53,982 bases of DNA, from NCBI GenBank assembly GCA_964518725.1, contig CAZFKP010000019.1, positions 1 through 53,982 of the forward strand, given 5' to 3'. Numbering within the stretch: the stretch's first letter is position 1; every line of letters starts with the position of its first letter. This document shows, in pieces, positions 8,312-17,211 of the stretch. Below the pieces are notes generated by a model. The model did no database searches. It was given only the letters and a program-made list of their open reading frames with translations, and was not told where the DNA came from. The DNA comes from JANRKF01 sp964518725. GTDB taxonomy: Bacteria > Pseudomonadota > Alphaproteobacteria > Rickettsiales > SXRF01. The position numbers and the translations under genes are program-made.

Positions 8312-9331
8312 TTGAAAAAAGACACGAACATTAAAGAAGCTCCGCAGAATACGGCAACGCCGCCGCAGGCCATAGGCGTGCCAGACAGCATCGGCGCGGT
8401 TGAACGGGCTATTATTCCGCCGGAAGAACAAACCGGCGGCAAGCGATCATTTGTCTCTGCAGGTGAGCATATTCACAAATGGAGCACCTACCTCAGTATC
8501 GACTGGATATATAACGCAACAGCGGGCGCCATTTTTGCTTATTGGGGAAAATTCACCCCATCCGGCAAGGCTCTGTGGAGCAAGCCGGTGGATAAGGCGT
8601 TTGAAACCATGCTGGCGCCGATGATTAAAAACCCAGCCACTCTGAAAACCAGCGTTGCATACGGCAACACATTCATGAGCATCATCGCTGGCGGCATGCT
8701 TACCATCCCTCCTTTGCTGCTGCTTGAAGACAAGGATGTCAAACTCAGCATCACCAAAGCCATCGATGAAGCGGTCTATGGCAAAGACAGGGTCAAAAAC
8801 GATCCGAAATTCCAGCAAGCCTATGATGAAATCGAGCATGCGCCGAAAAAGGATTTCGTCACCGGCATGACCTCGCGCTTTGCTGCGCTGGCACCATTGC
8901 TGGCCGCAATCCTGATCCCCACAAGCGGAAGCTGGCTGAAGAAAAATCTATTCAGGCCTGTCGGATCGGCAACAAAAGTTGCCCTTGCTAAAATTGGGCT
9001 TCCCGAATCAAAATTATTTGGGAAATTCTCACCCGCCGAACAGCAGGCTCGCTGGAATTATGTGCATGATGACGCGATCGCCATGGATTTGAGCTTCGGC
9101 CTGCCCTACGCGGTGCTACATGCGTATTTCTACAACACGTTTGCAAACAACAAAGAAGAGGTACAGGAACACACCCAAGCTCAAAGGGAAAACGCCTCGG
9201 AGCCATTACCAGCACAGAAGCCTGAAAGCCAGTACGCATCGCTTGTGAAACAAGCAAAACACCCCGAACAAAATTTTACAGATTATGTGAGTTCCCTCAC
9301 GCAGCCTTCATTTGCGATGGGGGCGGCATGA
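8312..9331 (+). CDS. membrane protein, first of three tandem paralogues
   Basis: A 339-residue protein of unknown function. After a polar N-terminus it has a WSTYLSIDWIYNATAGAIFAY segment (first membrane stretch), then GGMLTIPPLLLLEDKDVKLS, a third hydrophobic stretch (FAALAPLLAAILIP) and a fourth near LSFGLPYAVLHAYFY. The order W-x-Y-x-x-I, four hydrophobic segments and a P..LLED motif after the second are shared with the next two genes. It starts at a TTG, the first possible start after an in-frame stop. It overlaps the next gene by 4 bp. Confidence 0.8.
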   Translation: MKKDTNIKEAPQNTATPPQAIGVPDSIGAVERAIIPPEEQTGGKRSFVSAGEHIHKWSTYLSIDWIYNATAGAIFAYWGKFTPSGKALWSKPVDKAFETMLAPMIKNPATLKTSVAYGNTFMSIIAGGMLTIPPLLLLEDKDVKLSITKAIDEAVYGKDRVKNDPKFQQAYDEIEHAPKKDFVTGMTSRFAALAPLLAAILIPTSGSWLKKNLFRPVGSATKVALAKIGLPESKLFGKFSPAEQQARWNYVHDDAIAMDLSFGLPYAVLHAYFYNTFANNKEEVQEHTQAQRENASEPLPAQKPESQYASLVKQAKHPEQNFTDYVSSLTQPSFAMGAA

Positions 9332-10215
9332 GCAGCATAAAACAACAAACCGAGCGTGAGAAACTCCCCGCCGAAGTCAAATTCGATAAATGGGTTTACG
9401 GTGGAATATCCTACGCCGCGCAGGCTTTCACCGGCAGCGCGCTGGCATACTGGATTAAGCATGCCGGTGGCCGCCCTATCTATGATAAGATTGCCAATTG
9501 GATGGGGCCGAACTTCATCAGCAAAATAACCTCAAAAACCGGCCATGACGCAATCAAAACCGCCGATAGCTGGATTACCGTCACCACCATGGTGATTGTC
9601 GGCACGCTATTCGTTGCACCGGTTAAATGGCTGGAAGACAAAAAAATCGGGATTGTCGAGCGATGGACGAACGAGGAGAATGCAGCGCGTGAGGCACGCG
9701 GTGAGACCATTGCGCCGGAAGAAAAACAACACCAGCAGGAGCTGCTGGATCAACTGAAATGCGAACCAAGGCAAACCTGGTGGTCGCTGATGAAGGCGCG
9801 CGCCGCATCGCTCGTATTCGTCTATACGGCGGTTCCGCTGATGGATAAGCTGGAAGCCAATCAAGCCATGGAAGCAGCTTTCCAGAAGGGCACCAAGGCC
9901 GTCGCAAAAGGCATGGGTCTAAAGAAAATAGCCGAGTCCGAAGGATTCAAGAACGCCAGCGGTATTGCGTTTTATGACGGATTCTACTCCATGATTTCTG
10001 CCGGCGGCCTGTATGTTTACAGCCATTTCATCGCCCCACCCAAGGATATCCCGGCAGCGCAAAAGACATTGCCGGAAATACTGGACGAAAAAGAACATGC
10101 CGGCCATGGGCATGCAACCACGCATCATCAGAATCATTTTATCCAGAAGCACACCAACTTTACCGAATCCGTAATGAACTCAAAATCACCCGAACTTTCG
10201 CAGATGGCCATATGA
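9328..10215 (+). CDS. membrane protein, second of three tandem paralogues
   Basis: A 295-residue protein related to both neighbours: KWVYGGISYAAQAFTGSALAY, then VGTLFVAPVKWLEDKKIGIV, a WW-containing amphipathic turn (RQTWWSLMKARAA) before the third hydrophobic stretch, and DGFYSMISAGGLYVYSHF as the fourth. The tail is polar and histidine-rich (HAGHGHATTHHQNH). It is linked to the genes on both sides by ATGA overlaps, so the three are probably translated together in similar amounts and may form a complex (inference). No known domain recognised. Confidence 0.8.
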   Translation: MSSIKQQTEREKLPAEVKFDKWVYGGISYAAQAFTGSALAYWIKHAGGRPIYDKIANWMGPNFISKITSKTGHDAIKTADSWITVTTMVIVGTLFVAPVKWLEDKKIGIVERWTNEENAAREARGETIAPEEKQHQQELLDQLKCEPRQTWWSLMKARAASLVFVYTAVPLMDKLEANQAMEAAFQKGTKAVAKGMGLKKIAESEGFKNASGIAFYDGFYSMISAGGLYVYSHFIAPPKDIPAAQKTLPEILDEKEHAGHGHATTHHQNHFIQKHTNFTESVMNSKSPELSQMAI

Positions 10216-11237
10216 TGGAAGCCCCACAACAAAAGAAAATATCGCAGGATGCCGACCAGCCAAAGCCAGAAATGAGCAAGGGGGAGAAGGTTTATAACTG
10301 GGTGGTTTACAGTGGTATTAATTACTGGGTGAACCTCATTTCATCCATCATGATGGCCGACTTCCTGATTTCCGGGAAGGGCAAAAAGCCGATGGGCTGG
10401 CTTGTCGGCAAAACGGCAGAGGCGCTTGCGGCCACTGGCATGAACATGAAATCCGCCTACCGCAACAGCAAAACCACAATGGAAACTCTTACACTGCTAT
10501 CCGGCGGCACATTGCTGTTGGTACCGATGAAATATCTGGAAGATCACAAGCGCTCGGTCGTCCACTGGCTAAACGATAAGATGGGCGTCGACCAGACCGC
10601 ACCGGACGGCCATAAGGAAACCCAAGACGAAATCTACATTGAGTGCGAGCAACCAAAACAAAGCTGGTGGAGTGCTATTAAACGCAGGCTGTATGCCATT
10701 GTTGCCGTAGCTGCTACCGGACAGGTCATCGAGCATACCCTCGCTGATAAAAAAATTATCAAGCCTGACCATACTTATTCCATCAACCCATACGATCCTG
10801 CATCAAAGACGGTGGCGTTCGAAGGGCACTACATGGGCGGCAAGGAATGGGCAGAACAGAAAATCGTCGGTGCGGTCAATTCAGTTGTCAAGAACCTTCC
10901 CGGCGGCGAGACATTTACCAAGCCCGGCTCATGGATGCAGCGATATCTTGGTCTGGCTGCACTCGATACCGGATTTACAAAAATCAGTGCCATGGTGATG
11001 TTCATGACTAACGGTGCCAAGAAAGCAAAGGCGCCGCATGAAATCAATGACGATATCGACCCACCGGCGAGTTTTGAAATTGGTGATGACATCAAGCCGG
11101 GTGAACATCGTGAAACGGTGATTGTCCCCAGCGGTAAGCATGCCCAGAAACTTCCAGTCAAGCACCCTGAAGAAGGCTACGCCACCACCCTCGCCCGTGA
11201 GGCCGAGGCCGCAAAGTCTTTCCAGCTAAGCATCTAA
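10212..11237 (+). CDS. membrane protein, third of three tandem paralogues
   Basis: A 341-residue protein, the clearest relative of the second paralogue: YNWVVYSGINYWVNLISSIM, GGTLLLVPMKYLEDHKRSVV, QSWWSAIKRRLYAIVAVAA and a fourth hydrophobic stretch around LDTGFTKISAMVMFM. The WW motif before membrane segment three is shared with the second copy but not obvious in the first. It starts in an ATGA overlap. It is 42 bp before the kinase-like gene on the same strand. Function unknown. Confidence 0.8.
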   Translation: MMEAPQQKKISQDADQPKPEMSKGEKVYNWVVYSGINYWVNLISSIMMADFLISGKGKKPMGWLVGKTAEALAATGMNMKSAYRNSKTTMETLTLLSGGTLLLVPMKYLEDHKRSVVHWLNDKMGVDQTAPDGHKETQDEIYIECEQPKQSWWSAIKRRLYAIVAVAATGQVIEHTLADKKIIKPDHTYSINPYDPASKTVAFEGHYMGGKEWAEQKIVGAVNSVVKNLPGGETFTKPGSWMQRYLGLAALDTGFTKISAMVMFMTNGAKKAKAPHEINDDIDPPASFEIGDDIKPGEHRETVIVPSGKHAQKLPVKHPEEGYATTLAREAEAAKSFQLSI

Positions 11238-11279
11238 CTTCCTCGTGACAAAGTGCCTGATTTCGTTTAAAAAATATGC

Positions 11280-13076
11280 ATGAAGAACTACTGGACGCAG
11301 CCTTCACTTTCGCGTGATTTTGCCTTGCTATCGGCAGGGGTGTTCTGCGTGCTGTTTCTGGTCTCGATGTGGGTAACCTACGTCACCTACAGCCACTACA
11401 CCAAACGCATCGCCACTGAGCTACAAACCGAGTCCAACCGCATTGAGATGACGCTCGCGGGTGAAATGGAGAGCGCCAATTACTTGCTGACCGCGCTCGG
11501 ACGGCAGATTGTCGTCAACAATGCCCGCGACCTGGTGGAACTGGCGCAAATCCTCAAATCTTACGACTCCAAGGGACAGATATATGCGGTCTTCAACTGG
11601 ATCAACGTTGACCAGAAAATTATTGTAAGCTCCAACCGCGGCGTGCTCGATAAGCCGGTCGACGTGTCCGACAGGGATTTCGTCAAGAAAGCCTTCGTTG
11701 ACCCGTGGCGCATGCATATTGGGCGCCCGATTGAAGGCCGCGTTTCTGGTCGCTGGGTGATTCCGGTGGCGATGGGGCTCACGGATTACACCGGAAAATT
11801 CATCGGCACGCTCATCATCTCGCTCGACATCAGTGAACTTACCGAACAGGTGAGCACGCTGGTCAAGCGCGACGGCATTAGCTTCGCTATTATCAGCAAA
11901 ACACTCATTCCGCTGACACAAGTCAGCGAGGACAAGGACTTCCTGACCAAGAATTTTCCCGCGCAAAAGCTGGTAAATATCGATTATGTCAAGAACCCCA
12001 ACGGACTGCTCTCGCAAGGCAGCATGTTCTGGGGCACCGGCAGCTACAATTACTACTCCGTATCGAATGAATACCCCTACATCATCCTGATGGGATACGA
12101 TAACAGCTACCAGGATGATACCGTGCGTAACATGCTATGGTCGCGCCTGCTGCAAATGGTGGTGATCGCCGCGTTTTTCATGCTATTTCTGTTTATTGTC
12201 AGGAGCCGGATGATTAAACCGGTTGTGCAGGTCACCGAAGCCATTGCTAAAGTTGCACGCGGCGATACAAACCTCGATCTGCCGACCGTAGGCCCGCTGG
12301 AAATCAACGCACTGTCCGTACAGGTGAACCGCGTGAAAGAATACCTAGAAGAAAACAAGCGTGTGGATGACGAACTGCGTAATAAGATGTTCATGCTCCG
12401 CCGCAGCAACAAGGAAATGGAAGTTTCTACCCATAGTAAGGCAGAATTCCTCGCATTTATCTGTCAGGAAATGCGCGCGCCGGTCAACAGCGCCATGGGC
12501 TGCGCGCAGGTGATGAAGGATCAGATTTATGGGCCGATCGAGAATAAGAAATACCGGCAATATGCCAGTGATATTTATGCAAGCTGCAACCATGTGATCT
12601 CACAGCTTGATTATGTGCTGGAGCTGGCCAATATTGAGGCACATTACGCCGTGTTGCGTGAATCAACCATCGACCTGCCGAGCACCATCAATCGTGCCGT
12701 GCGCGCACTCTCTGACCGCCTCCAGGCCGCCCATATTGATATTAAAACTGATTATGAAGATTCCGGATTGTTGCTTTTTGCGGATGATTTCCGTGTCCAA
12801 CAAATGGTCAGCAACACGCTTATTTTCCTGATTGATAGCGGGCTGAAAGAGTGCACGATTACTATTACCATCCAGAAAGTTGCTGATAAGAAAGACCGCC
12901 ATAACCTGCAGTTGAGCTTTTTGTACCCAGACATTCGCTGGGAAAACGAGATATTTAATACCCAACTGGAACTCATCCGCCGCCTTGCAGAACTGCATCA
13001 GGGCAACGTCGAGGTAACTTCCGAACGCCTGGTGATTCACCTGCCAGATACCCGCCTGCGTTTTGCCGAAGTTTAA
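11280..13076 (+). CDS. degenerate membrane sensor kinase (Cache-HAMP-HisKA-like)
   Basis: A 598-residue protein with membrane segment at about 13-36, a periplasmic Cache-like sensor region (about 40-285, including DVSDRDFVKKAF and GTLIISLDISEL), second membrane segment 291-308, HAMP (310-363) and a dimerisation helix pair (385-455). The H-box, normally SHELRTPLN, reads CQEMRAPVN: the phospho-acceptor histidine is glutamine 396. The ATPase part (about 480-590) lacks recognisable glycine boxes. It is therefore likely a pseudokinase that senses and signals by dimer contact (inference). It runs convergently into tolB with a 7-bp gap and may be co-transcribed with the three membrane paralogues. 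Confidence 0.85.
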   Translation: MKNYWTQPSLSRDFALLSAGVFCVLFLVSMWVTYVTYSHYTKRIATELQTESNRIEMTLAGEMESANYLLTALGRQIVVNNARDLVELAQILKSYDSKGQIYAVFNWINVDQKIIVSSNRGVLDKPVDVSDRDFVKKAFVDPWRMHIGRPIEGRVSGRWVIPVAMGLTDYTGKFIGTLIISLDISELTEQVSTLVKRDGISFAIISKTLIPLTQVSEDKDFLTKNFPAQKLVNIDYVKNPNGLLSQGSMFWGTGSYNYYSVSNEYPYIILMGYDNSYQDDTVRNMLWSRLLQMVVIAAFFMLFLFIVRSRMIKPVVQVTEAIAKVARGDTNLDLPTVGPLEINALSVQVNRVKEYLEENKRVDDELRNKMFMLRRSNKEMEVSTHSKAEFLAFICQEMRAPVNSAMGCAQVMKDQIYGPIENKKYRQYASDIYASCNHVISQLDYVLELANIEAHYAVLRESTIDLPSTINRAVRALSDRLQAAHIDIKTDYEDSGLLLFADDFRVQQMVSNTLIFLIDSGLKECTITITIQKVADKKDRHNLQLSFLYPDIRWENEIFNTQLELIRRLAELHQGNVEVTSERLVIHLPDTRLRFAEV

Positions 13077-13083
13077 TGTTCGG

Positions 13084-14382
13084 CTACAACGGCAATAACG
13101 GCGACCATGCAGGGTCGGAAGCGTCGATTGGGGTTGGCAGCTCCTGTAAATTATACCCGGTCACATCCACAGAATAGAGCCGCGTCTTGCCACCGGCATT
13201 ACGTGTCGACGGCGCCTGGCGGTTAAATACGATCACCCGACCATTCGGCGCCCAGCTTGGGCTTTCATCGAGGAAGCTCTCAGTGAGCAGGCGCTCGCCC
13301 GAACCGTCAGGACGCATGACGCCGATAAAGAACCGCCCGCCCTGCATTTTCGTGAAGGCAATCTGGTCACCACGCGGCGACCAGACGGGCGTGCCATAGC
13401 GCCCATCGCCAAAGCTAATGCGTTGCACGTTACCACCACCGGCATCCATTGTATAAATCTGCTGCGAGCCGCCGCGGTCGGAGTTAAACACGATACGCGC
13501 ACCGTCCGGAGAATAGCTCGGCGACGTGTCAATCGCATTACCGCTGGTCAATTTACTCATCCGACGCACCGTCAGATCCATCTTGTAAATATTGGTGCTG
13601 CCGCCTTGGGCGATCGACATCACGATTGAGCGGCCATCGTTGGAAAAGCGCGGTGCAAACGACATGCCATCAAATGACCCGAGCGATTCTTCCCGACCAG
13701 TTTGCAGGTCGCGCAGGAACACACGCGGCTGCTTACCAGCATACGACATGTAGAGTATTTCCTGAGAATTCGGCGAGAAGCGCGGCGTCAGCACCAGATA
13801 GCGCCCATCGGTCAGGAATTTGTGGTTTGCGCCATCCTGATCCATGATCGCAAGGCGTTTGACGCGCTTGGTCGCCGCACCGCTTTCCGCGACATAGACA
13901 ATCCGCGAATCAAAATAACCACTCTCACCGGTGATGCGCTTATAAATTTCATCGGCCATGATGTGCGCGATACGCCGCCAGTTGGTATTGAATGTGTTAT
14001 ATTCCTTACCGGCAATCTGTTCTTCACCGAACACATCAAACAGTCGGAAGGCCACCTTGACGCGACCACCGCCCATATCCGTGACACCGCCAGTGACAAG
14101 CCCCGCCGCATTGATTTGCCGCCAGTCCGCATAGCGCGGAGTAACCGTGGCACCGCTTACTTGTTCGATGAATGCGCTCTGCGGAATGGGACGGAACAGC
14201 CCTGAGCGCTCAAGATCAGCCGAGACCACCTGCATGATATCGCGGCCAATCTGCCCACCCGATAAATCCGGCAACGCAATCGGTAGCGGCTCGACATTGC
14301 CCTTGGTGATGTCGATCTTCAGCAACGCATAGGCCGGTGAAGTAAAGAAACACAATAAAATCAGGATAAAATACTTACGCAT
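13084..14382 (-). CDS. tolB: Tol-Pal system beta-propeller protein TolB
   Basis: A 432-residue periplasmic protein. A signal peptide (MRKYFILILLCFFTSPAYA) is followed by the N-terminal alpha/beta domain and a six-bladed propeller with repeats such as APRFSNDGRSIV, SPSYSPDGARIVF, TPVWSPRGDQIAF and SPSWAPNGRVIVF. The frame is open to 14451, but the signal peptide and AAGGGC upstream place the start at 14382. It is the last gene of the tol operon; pal, which normally follows, is absent, and a convergent sensor gene lies there instead. Confidence 0.96.
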   Translation of the reverse strand: MRKYFILILLCFFTSPAYALLKIDITKGNVEPLPIALPDLSGGQIGRDIMQVVSADLERSGLFRPIPQSAFIEQVSGATVTPRYADWRQINAAGLVTGGVTDMGGGRVKVAFRLFDVFGEEQIAGKEYNTFNTNWRRIAHIMADEIYKRITGESGYFDSRIVYVAESGAATKRVKRLAIMDQDGANHKFLTDGRYLVLTPRFSPNSQEILYMSYAGKQPRVFLRDLQTGREESLGSFDGMSFAPRFSNDGRSIVMSIAQGGSTNIYKMDLTVRRMSKLTSGNAIDTSPSYSPDGARIVFNSDRGGSQQIYTMDAGGGNVQRISFGDGRYGTPVWSPRGDQIAFTKMQGGRFFIGVMRPDGSGERLLTESFLDESPSWAPNGRVIVFNRQAPSTRNAGGKTRLYSVDVTGYNLQELPTPIDASDPAWSPLLPL

Positions 14383-14455
14383 AAAGCCCTTATCAAATGA
14401 AGAGTGGAACAGGTGATTGCTTATGTATAGAACGATCGAAATTGCGGTCAAGCAC

Positions 14456-15310
14456 TCAGAAGAGCATTTCCCTCGGGTCGAACGTCATAATGATATCGCG
14501 CCATGTTTGATATTTTTCCGGCGGCAGGTTCTTGAGTGGGCTGCACTGGCGAACAGCACGCATCGCACTGTCAGCCGCAGCACGGAAAAACGTATCGCCA
14601 GAGCCATAGCGTGCAACACTTTCATCAGCAAGCGCCACCTGGATCACCGAGCCATCCTGCGTCAATTGCACCCGCAACGTCACCCGTAGTTCGTGGGCAT
14701 CCTTAGCACCTGCCGGCACACTCCAGCATTTGGCGATCTGGCTGCGGATTGCATCCAGCTCGGTCATCGACATCGGCTGGCCGGGATCGTACGGCGCATC
14801 CTTGGCTTTTGTTTTAGTGCCAGTTTCGTCTTTAGATTTTTTATCCTTCGTATCTTCCTTCGCCTTGTCTTTCTTGGCATCTTCACGCAACGCCTTAAGA
14901 ACGGCCTCCAAGTCCTCTTCCTTGGCCTTTTTTGGCTTATCATCTTTTTTGGGATCAGGCTTTTTCTCAGGCTTTTTTTCTTCCTTCTTTAGGTCGGGAA
15001 GCGGCTCCGGCTTTTCTTCCGGTTTTGGCTCGGTCTTGGTTTCGGGTTTGGGTGGCTCCGATTTCACCGGCGGGGTTGGTTTCTTCTTCTCTTCCTGCTG
15101 CGGTTCCGGCTTTTCTTCCTTGGCCAGGGGCAATTCGGACGGCTTCACATTCGTCAGTTCGGAAATAGGCAGGATATCGACCGAAATCACCATCGGCTGA
15201 GGGGGGGGCTCCGGTTGCAGGAACGACGGCAAACCAAAAATGCCAAGCAACAGCACAATCAGGTGCAGCATCGCCGAATAGGTAATTCCTCTGCGATGTT
15301 CGCCTGCCAC
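14456..15310 (-). CDS. tolA: TolA, Tol-Pal energy-transducing protein
   Basis: A 284-residue inner-membrane protein that links the TolQR motor to the outer membrane. It has one N-terminal membrane segment (MLHLIVLLLGIFGLPSFL), a long Pro/Lys/Glu-rich spacer (about 55-170) and a TonB-like C-terminal domain beginning at about residue 185 with IRSQIAKCWSVPAG. The start is GTG, two bases after tolR ends. Seventy-three bases separate it from tolB. Confidence 0.93.
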   Translation of the reverse strand: MAGEHRRGITYSAMLHLIVLLLGIFGLPSFLQPEPPPQPMVISVDILPISELTNVKPSELPLAKEEKPEPQQEEKKKPTPPVKSEPPKPETKTEPKPEEKPEPLPDLKKEEKKPEKKPDPKKDDKPKKAKEEDLEAVLKALREDAKKDKAKEDTKDKKSKDETGTKTKAKDAPYDPGQPMSMTELDAIRSQIAKCWSVPAGAKDAHELRVTLRVQLTQDGSVIQVALADESVARYGSGDTFFRAAADSAMRAVRQCSPLKNLPPEKYQTWRDIIMTFDPREMLF

Positions 15311-15312
15311 GG

Positions 15313-15771
15313 TTACTTACTCTGCCCCGGCTTATCCCCGGCTTCGGTGATGAGTGCTACTTTGGTAAAACCAGCGGCATTGATTTCGCCGACCACCTGC
15401 ATGATCCGCCCGTAATCCACCTTTTTGTCACCACGAACAAAAATGCGTGTTTCTTTTTTCTGCCCGGCGATGGCATTAAGCTTTTCTTGTATCTGGTTCA
15501 GCGAAATCGGCGTTTTCTGCAGGAAAATCTTACCGTCGGTGGTCACACTGATCGACAGCGGCTCGTCCTGCCCGGCAACCGGACTCGCGCTGGTTTTCGG
15601 CAAATCGACCGTGACCCCGGTCGTCATCATCGGTGCAGCGACCATGAAAATCACGAGCAGCACCAGCATCACATCCACCATCGGGGTGATGTTTATTTCG
15701 GAAAAAGAGGATTGGCGACTGCTCCGCCTCCTGCCACTGCGTCCGCCGCCTGAGCCAACATTCATGCCCAT
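15313..15771 (-). CDS. tolR: TolR, biopolymer transport protein (ExbD family)
   Basis: A 152-residue protein with a basic N-terminus, one membrane helix containing the motor aspartate (INITPMVDVMLVLLVIFMV) and a periplasmic domain (KIFLQKTPISL...TRIFVRGDKKVDYG). With TolQ it forms a proton-driven motor for outer-membrane constriction at division. It is two bases after tolQ and two before tolA. Confidence 0.96.
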   Translation of the reverse strand: MGMNVGSGGGRSGRRRSSRQSSFSEINITPMVDVMLVLLVIFMVAAPMMTTGVTVDLPKTSASPVAGQDEPLSISVTTDGKIFLQKTPISLNQIQEKLNAIAGQKKETRIFVRGDKKVDYGRIMQVVGEINAAGFTKVALITEAGDKPGQSK

Positions 15772-15773
15772 GG

Positions 15774-16532
15774 CTACGACTCCAACTGGCGGGAAAGGAT
15801 CGTATCGAATTCGGTCGAGAAATCATCGAGCTTATTGGAAAAGCGTGTGACGTCGGTGTTGAATATATTATAGGCAATGACCGCCGGAATAGCAGCAAAC
15901 AGACCAATCGCCGTGGCAAACAATGCCTCGGCGATGCCCGGCGCAACCGCCACCAGCGATGTATTCTTACTCGCCGCGATCGCATGGAAGCTGTTCATAA
16001 TCCCCCACACTGTGCCGAACAAGCCAATAAACGGCGCCGCTGAACCGGTCGTAGCAAGAAACCCAAGCCCGCGCTCCAGATTTTCAAGCTCACGATTACG
16101 AGCCACCAGCATCACCTGCACAATACGCTCCTTAAGCGAGATACGAAATCCCTGCGGTGCGAGCACATTGCCACCGCTGCTGGTTTTGGAACGGAACCAT
16201 TCCTCCATGGCTGCTACGAACATGACCGCCATAGGATGGTTGGTACGCTTTTTGGTTTTTTCGTAGAATTTATCGAGCGCTTCCGACGACCAGAATTCGC
16301 TCTCAAAGCGTTGCGCCTTATCTTTAATGCTGCGGAACAGGAAATATTTCTCGAAAATAATTGCCCAGCACCAGAACGAGGCGAGGATCAGGCCGATCAT
16401 CACCGATTTCACTACCCAATCGGCCTGAAGGAACATGCCAAACATCGAAAAGTGATGCGCGACGGCGGTTGCCGTACCTTCTAGCGTGGCGCTATCAACA
16501 CCCTGAACAGCGGTAGAAACGGTATCGGTCAT
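15774..16532 (-). CDS. tolQ: TolQ, proton channel subunit (ExbB/MotA family)
   Basis: A 252-residue protein with three membrane helices: one near the N-terminus (VVKSVMIGLILASFWCWAI) and two in the second half (SAAPFIGLFGTVWGIMNSF and IGLFAAIPAVIAYNIF). The GLFGTVWGI motif and the ATAIGLFAAIPA motif line the channel. It is 13 bp after ybgC in the tol operon. Confidence 0.96.
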   Translation of the reverse strand: MTDTVSTAVQGVDSATLEGTATAVAHHFSMFGMFLQADWVVKSVMIGLILASFWCWAIIFEKYFLFRSIKDKAQRFESEFWSSEALDKFYEKTKKRTNHPMAVMFVAAMEEWFRSKTSSGGNVLAPQGFRISLKERIVQVMLVARNRELENLERGLGFLATTGSAAPFIGLFGTVWGIMNSFHAIAASKNTSLVAVAPGIAEALFATAIGLFAAIPAVIAYNIFNTDVTRFSNKLDDFSTEFDTILSRQLES

Positions 16533-16545
16533 AAGACTCCTGAAA

Positions 16546-16941
16546 TTAAGGTTTCAATGCGGCAAAAACATGCTCCGGCATACGTGCAACACGGCCATTC
16601 TTCTGGCTTATTACGGCCAGCTTGATGTCCAATGTCACAAGCGTTGTATCCTTACGGGTAATGGTCTGCTGCATCGCGATTGTGGCTTTGGTTATATCGT
16701 GCACAGAGGTACGGATTGTCAAGAGGTCATCGAGCACGGCAGGCTTGAAATATTCCACCGCAATCCGCCGCACAACAAAAGCAATCTGCTCGACCTGCAT
16801 CAACTCATGCTGACTGATTCCCGCTGCCCGCAACATCTCCGTGCGCGCCCGTTCAGCAAACTTCAGGTAGTTCGCATAATACACGACGCCCCCCGCATCG
16901 GTATCCTCGTAATACACCCGCACATCAAAAGAAGTTCTCAT
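16546..16941 (-). CDS. ybgC: Tol-Pal-associated acyl-CoA thioesterase
   Basis: A 131-residue hot-dog-fold thioesterase that opens the tol operon. VYYEDTDAGGVVYYANYLKFAERARTE carries the catalytic aspartate (YEDTD) and the conserved YANY-x3-ER pattern. The length is normal. It is the last chromosomal gene before the prophage, 54 bp from the tRNA fragment. Confidence 0.94.
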   Translation of the reverse strand: MRTSFDVRVYYEDTDAGGVVYYANYLKFAERARTEMLRAAGISQHELMQVEQIAFVVRRIAVEYFKPAVLDDLLTIRTSVHDITKATIAMQQTITRKDTTLVTLDIKLAVISQKNGRVARMPEHVFAALKP

Positions 16942-16995
16942 GGACGCATGATTACAAAAAACAGCGATAATGTATAGGAAAGAGTAGGAGAAAAA

Positions 16996-17040
16996 TGGTG
17001 CCGTCTATAGGAATCGAACCTACGACCTACGCATTACGAA
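16996..17040 (-). tRNA. 3' half of a tRNA gene, probably tRNA-Thr(CGT); prophage attachment site
   Basis: Read on the minus strand, the sequence has an anticodon loop TTCGTAA (anticodon CGT), the 3' stem TGCGT, a 5-base variable loop AGGTC, a T arm GTAGG-TTCGATT-CCTAT, acceptor AGACGGC, discriminator A and encoded CCA. The other half is missing: the bases that should pair with TGCGT read GGGCT. The break is at the anticodon loop, a common crossover site for tyrosine integrases. The intact tRNA should lie at the far end of the prophage, outside the window. Confidence 0.85.
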
Positions 17041-17173
17041 AGCCCTGTAAGAGATTGATAAACAATCACAAACAAGAACAAAGGTTTTTAGTTTCGGGCA
17101 CTTACGGCGGCGTTTTGTTCAGGGCATTTTGCAAAGATTCACAAGGGTTTGCAAGCATGTTGTTGACATCGCG

Positions 17174-17211
17174 CTGACACGGCTATGTCAGCAGGATATT
17201 TTTGCTGACAC
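17174..17211. repeat. repeated GCTGACA motif near the prophage end
   Basis: GCTGACACGG occurs at 17174-17183 and again at 17205-17214, and the inverse TGTCAGC at 17187-17193. The first and the inverse copy form a 7-bp stem with a 6-base loop. Location about 130 bp inside the attachment site suggests integrase or excisionase arm sites, or a weak terminator for thsB. Confidence 0.45.

Noticed and set aside
12097..12420. Response regulator partner for the degenerate sensor
   Set aside because: No receiver-domain ORF found on either strand nearby.
14693..15200. Plus-strand hydrophobic ORFs over tolA (Phe/Leu- or Ser/Gly-rich)
   Set aside because: They are complements of the Lys/Glu/Pro spacer of TolA, not membrane proteins.
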